Assembly: GCA_947427325.1 (NCBI GenBank) | Contig: CANEHP010000031.1 | Span: forward strand, 1 to 15,911 | Length of the DNA stretch: 15,911 bases | Source: an uncultured Clostridia bacterium | GTDB taxonomy: Bacteria; Bacillota; Clostridia; Oscillospirales; Ruminococcaceae | Direction of reading: 5' to 3' | In this document: positions 14,439 to 15,911 of the stretch, piece after piece | How the letters are laid out: the number at the start of each line of letters is the position of its first letter | How positions within the stretch are numbered: position 1 is the first letter of the stretch | Notes under the pieces: generated by a model | Database searches by the model: none | Told to the model about the DNA's origin: nothing | What the model saw: only the letters and a program-made list of their open reading frames with translations | Made by a program: the position numbers and the translations under genes

Positions 14439-15230
14439 ATGAAACTTTTACCTATATGCAGCTCAAGCAAAGGCAATTCCACCTACATAGGCACAAAGGA
14501 AAAGGGAGTAGCCATAGATGTTGGGTGCAGCTTTAAAGCCTTTTGCACAGGGCTGTCCCTAATAGACGCAGATATAAATTCGGTAAAGGCAATTCTTATT
14601 ACCCATGAGCATATAGATCATGTAAAGGGACTTTTGACCCTTACCAAGAAAACCAAAATACCCATATATGCCGCAGAGCTTACCCTAAGCTGTTTAATAA
14701 AAAATCAGCTTGTAACCTCCACCGCCAACCTTCATACCCTTGACGAATTAAAGAGCATTGACTTTGACGCAGAGATAAAAAGCTTTCCCACACCTCACGA
14801 CGCAGTATCAAGCGTAGGCTATGCCTTTGACTTCGGGAAAACGAAATTGGGTTTTTGCACTGATTTGGGTCATGTTACCGAGGAGGTGGAAAAAAATCTT
14901 ACAGGCTGCCGAACCGTGTTTGTGGAATCCAACTATCAGCCCGAAATGCTCCGCAGCAACACAAAATACCCCTATTATCTGAAACAGCGAATATCGGGAA
15001 ATAACGGGCATTTATCCAATGGCGACAGTGCAAAATTTTGCGGCAGGCTTGTGAAAAACGGCACAATCAGCATTACCTTAGGGCATTTAAGCCAAGAGAA
15101 CAATACCCCCGAAACCGCTTTTAATGCCATAAAAAGGCATTTATCGGCTCTGGGGGCTGAATATGAGAAGGATTATACGCTTAATGTTGCGCCTGTAAGC
15201 AATACCGACGGAGATTACATAAGCTTTTGA
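14439..15230 (+). CDS. YycJ/WalJ-type MBL-fold metallohydrolase (putative exonuclease)
   Basis: The 263-residue protein begins MKLLPICSSSKGNSTYIGT, the YycJ-family start (C-S-S-SxGNSTY). The MBL metal motif THEHIDH (55-60) follows, then SFPTPHDAVSSVGYAF with a metal-binding H, FCTDLGHV with the bridging D, ESNY, and a late GHLSQEN with the last conserved histidine. The fold hydrolyses phosphodiester bonds with two metal ions; in Firmicutes YycJ lies near walRK and is linked to DNA or wall metabolism, but no wal genes are seen here. GGAG lies 8 nt before the ATG at 14439. It faces the ArsC-like gene, with only 16 nt between the stops and no clear terminator. Confidence 0.87.
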   Translation: MKLLPICSSSKGNSTYIGTKEKGVAIDVGCSFKAFCTGLSLIDADINSVKAILITHEHIDHVKGLLTLTKKTKIPIYAAELTLSCLIKNQLVTSTANLHTLDELKSIDFDAEIKSFPTPHDAVSSVGYAFDFGKTKLGFCTDLGHVTEEVEKNLTGCRTVFVESNYQPEMLRSNTKYPYYLKQRISGNNGHLSNGDSAKFCGRLVKNGTISITLGHLSQENNTPETAFNAIKRHLSALGAEYEKDYTLNVAPVSNTDGDYISF

Positions 15231-15246
15231 CGGAAACTCTCAGCGA

Positions 15247-15585
15247 TTATTTGCCCAGCCACGCTTTCCATACGTCGGGACGGTTTCCGACGGTAACATT
15301 TTTTCCGTCACGGACAATAGGCGTCCTGAAAAGAGAAGGAGTTTCCAGGATTTTTTCCGTCTGCGCATCGGGCAAAAGGTATTTTACATTAACATACTCG
15401 TCCTTTTCGGTATCTATTACCTTGTCTATACCGCCTAAGGCATTGCACACCGAATTAAACTCACCCCTGCTCATACTTTTTTGAGTAAGGTCGATAAACT
15501 GAAATTTTATGCCCCGCTCCTTAAAGAAGCGTTGGGCTTTTTTTGTATCGTTGCACTTTTTTGTGCCGAAAATCTGTAAATTCAT
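15247..15585 (-). CDS. ArsC/Spx-family thioredoxin-fold protein
   Basis: The 112-residue protein has the ArsC-like fold: MNLQIFGTKKCNDTKKAQRF with one active-site cysteine (C11, motif CNDT instead of CxxC), KFQFIDLTQKSMSRGE, and the cis-proline segment RTPIVRDGKNVTVG near residue 90. Family members are arsenate reductases, Spx/MgsR regulators and YffB-type proteins of unknown role; which one cannot be told. The CxxC of Spx is absent, so a redox-sensing Spx role is less likely. The start lies 4 nt after the recQ stop, and its ribosome site (AAGGA) is inside the recQ 3' end, so it is probably translated from the recQ transcript. Confidence 0.85.
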   Translation of the reverse strand: MNLQIFGTKKCNDTKKAQRFFKERGIKFQFIDLTQKSMSRGEFNSVCNALGGIDKVIDTEKDEYVNVKYLLPDAQTEKILETPSLFRTPIVRDGKNVTVGNRPDVWKAWLGK

Positions 15586-15589
15586 ATTT

Positions 15590-15911
15590 TTATAAATATT
15601 CCTTTATTTTTTCTATAAACCTGTTTCCGAAGGCGTCAAACTTCTGTTCTCCGACTCCGCTTATCCTCATAAATTCCGTTTTGTTTAAGGGCATTTTTGC
15701 GGCAATGGCTCTCAGTGTTGTATCGGTAAAGCATAAGGGAAAATTCTGCTCATTCCTTATAGCATTCATCAGCAGCTTTAACTCATCATACAGCTTTTTA
15801 TCATAATCTTCATTGCTGTCAATATATCCGCCGCCGATGCCGCCGTCGGAAACAGATTCGCTCTTGCTGTTCCCTTGACCGCTTTCATTATATTCCTTAA
15901 TTTTCTCTATA
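15590..15911 (-). CDS. recQ: RecQ-like DNA helicase, C-terminal end with HRDC domain (cut by window edge)
   Basis: The 106 visible residues end a longer protein whose N-terminus lies beyond base 15911. From about residue 40 there is an HRDC domain: YDELKLLMNAIRNEQNF, CFTDTTLRAIAAKMPLNKTE, ISGVGEQKFDAFGNRFIEKI, the usual pattern with the GVGxxK turn. A Gly/Ser-rich linker precedes it. HRDC domains bind DNA and end RecQ helicases, which unwind DNA 3' to 5' in repair; UvrD-like or RNase D proteins can also end in HRDC, so the helicase part must be confirmed outside the window. The stop is 4 nt before the ArsC-like start. Confidence 0.8.
   Translation of the reverse strand, partial: IEKIKEYNESGQGNSKSESVSDGGIGGGYIDSNEDYDKKLYDELKLLMNAIRNEQNFPLCFTDTTLRAIAAKMPLNKTEFMRISGVGEQKFDAFGNRFIEKIKEYL

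Noticed and set aside
15273..15304. CGTCGG/CCGACG stem followed by a T run, as a possible yycJ terminator inside the ArsC-like gene
   Set aside because: The stem is only 6 bp and the T run starts 6 nt after it, inside a coding region; the spacing does not fit a good terminator.

Overview
The window reads as chromosomal DNA of a low-to-moderate GC Gram-positive bacterium of the class Clostridia, probably near the Oscillospiraceae/Ruminococcaceae. This rests on AGGAGG-type ribosome sites, sigma-A promoters with TGn extended -10 boxes, rho-independent terminators, a LytTR-type response regulator, a YycJ-type MBL protein and a YjfB-type motility peptide. The species cannot be fixed from sequence alone. 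Nothing here is a phage, a plasmid or a CRISPR array.

Layout: everything from 1 to 11773 lies on the minus strand. Read in transcription order it is feoB (iron(II) transporter), a PLP-dependent aminotransferase with its own strong promoter and a leader of about 120 nt, trpS ending in a clear terminator (7111-7143), then a five-gene run: half-ABC exporter, DUF1854 protein, half-ABC exporter, 73-residue protein, GNAT acetyltransferase. That run ends at a terminator (689-719). Further left, past a long palindromic repeat, is the start of a LytTR response regulator cut by the window edge. On the plus strand are thrS (divergent from feoB), a small yjfB-like gene with a near-copy of the thrS promoter, and a yycJ-like MBL nuclease gene. 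The right end carries a minus-strand pair, the recQ 3' end and an ArsC/Spx-like gene, facing yycJ.

The most distinctive unit is the ABC-DUF1854-ABC cassette (3913-7036 plus 1622-3808). Both half-transporters carry an extra N-terminal region of roughly 125-180 residues that ends in a four-cysteine zinc ribbon (CPxC...CPxC) just before the membrane domain. A DUF1854 protein lies between them. Both ATPase domains keep all catalytic motifs. I infer a heterodimeric exporter with cytoplasmic accessory domains and an unknown substrate.

Three palindromic repeat elements sit in intergenic space. Two (462-623 and 287-366 of the 14 kb block, i.e. 14287-14366) share end sequences and look like one MITE-like family. 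The third (4486-4682) is unrelated, lies inside the ABC cassette and reaches into the stop codon of the upstream transporter gene. A separate 22-bp-stem hairpin lies at 14187-14239.
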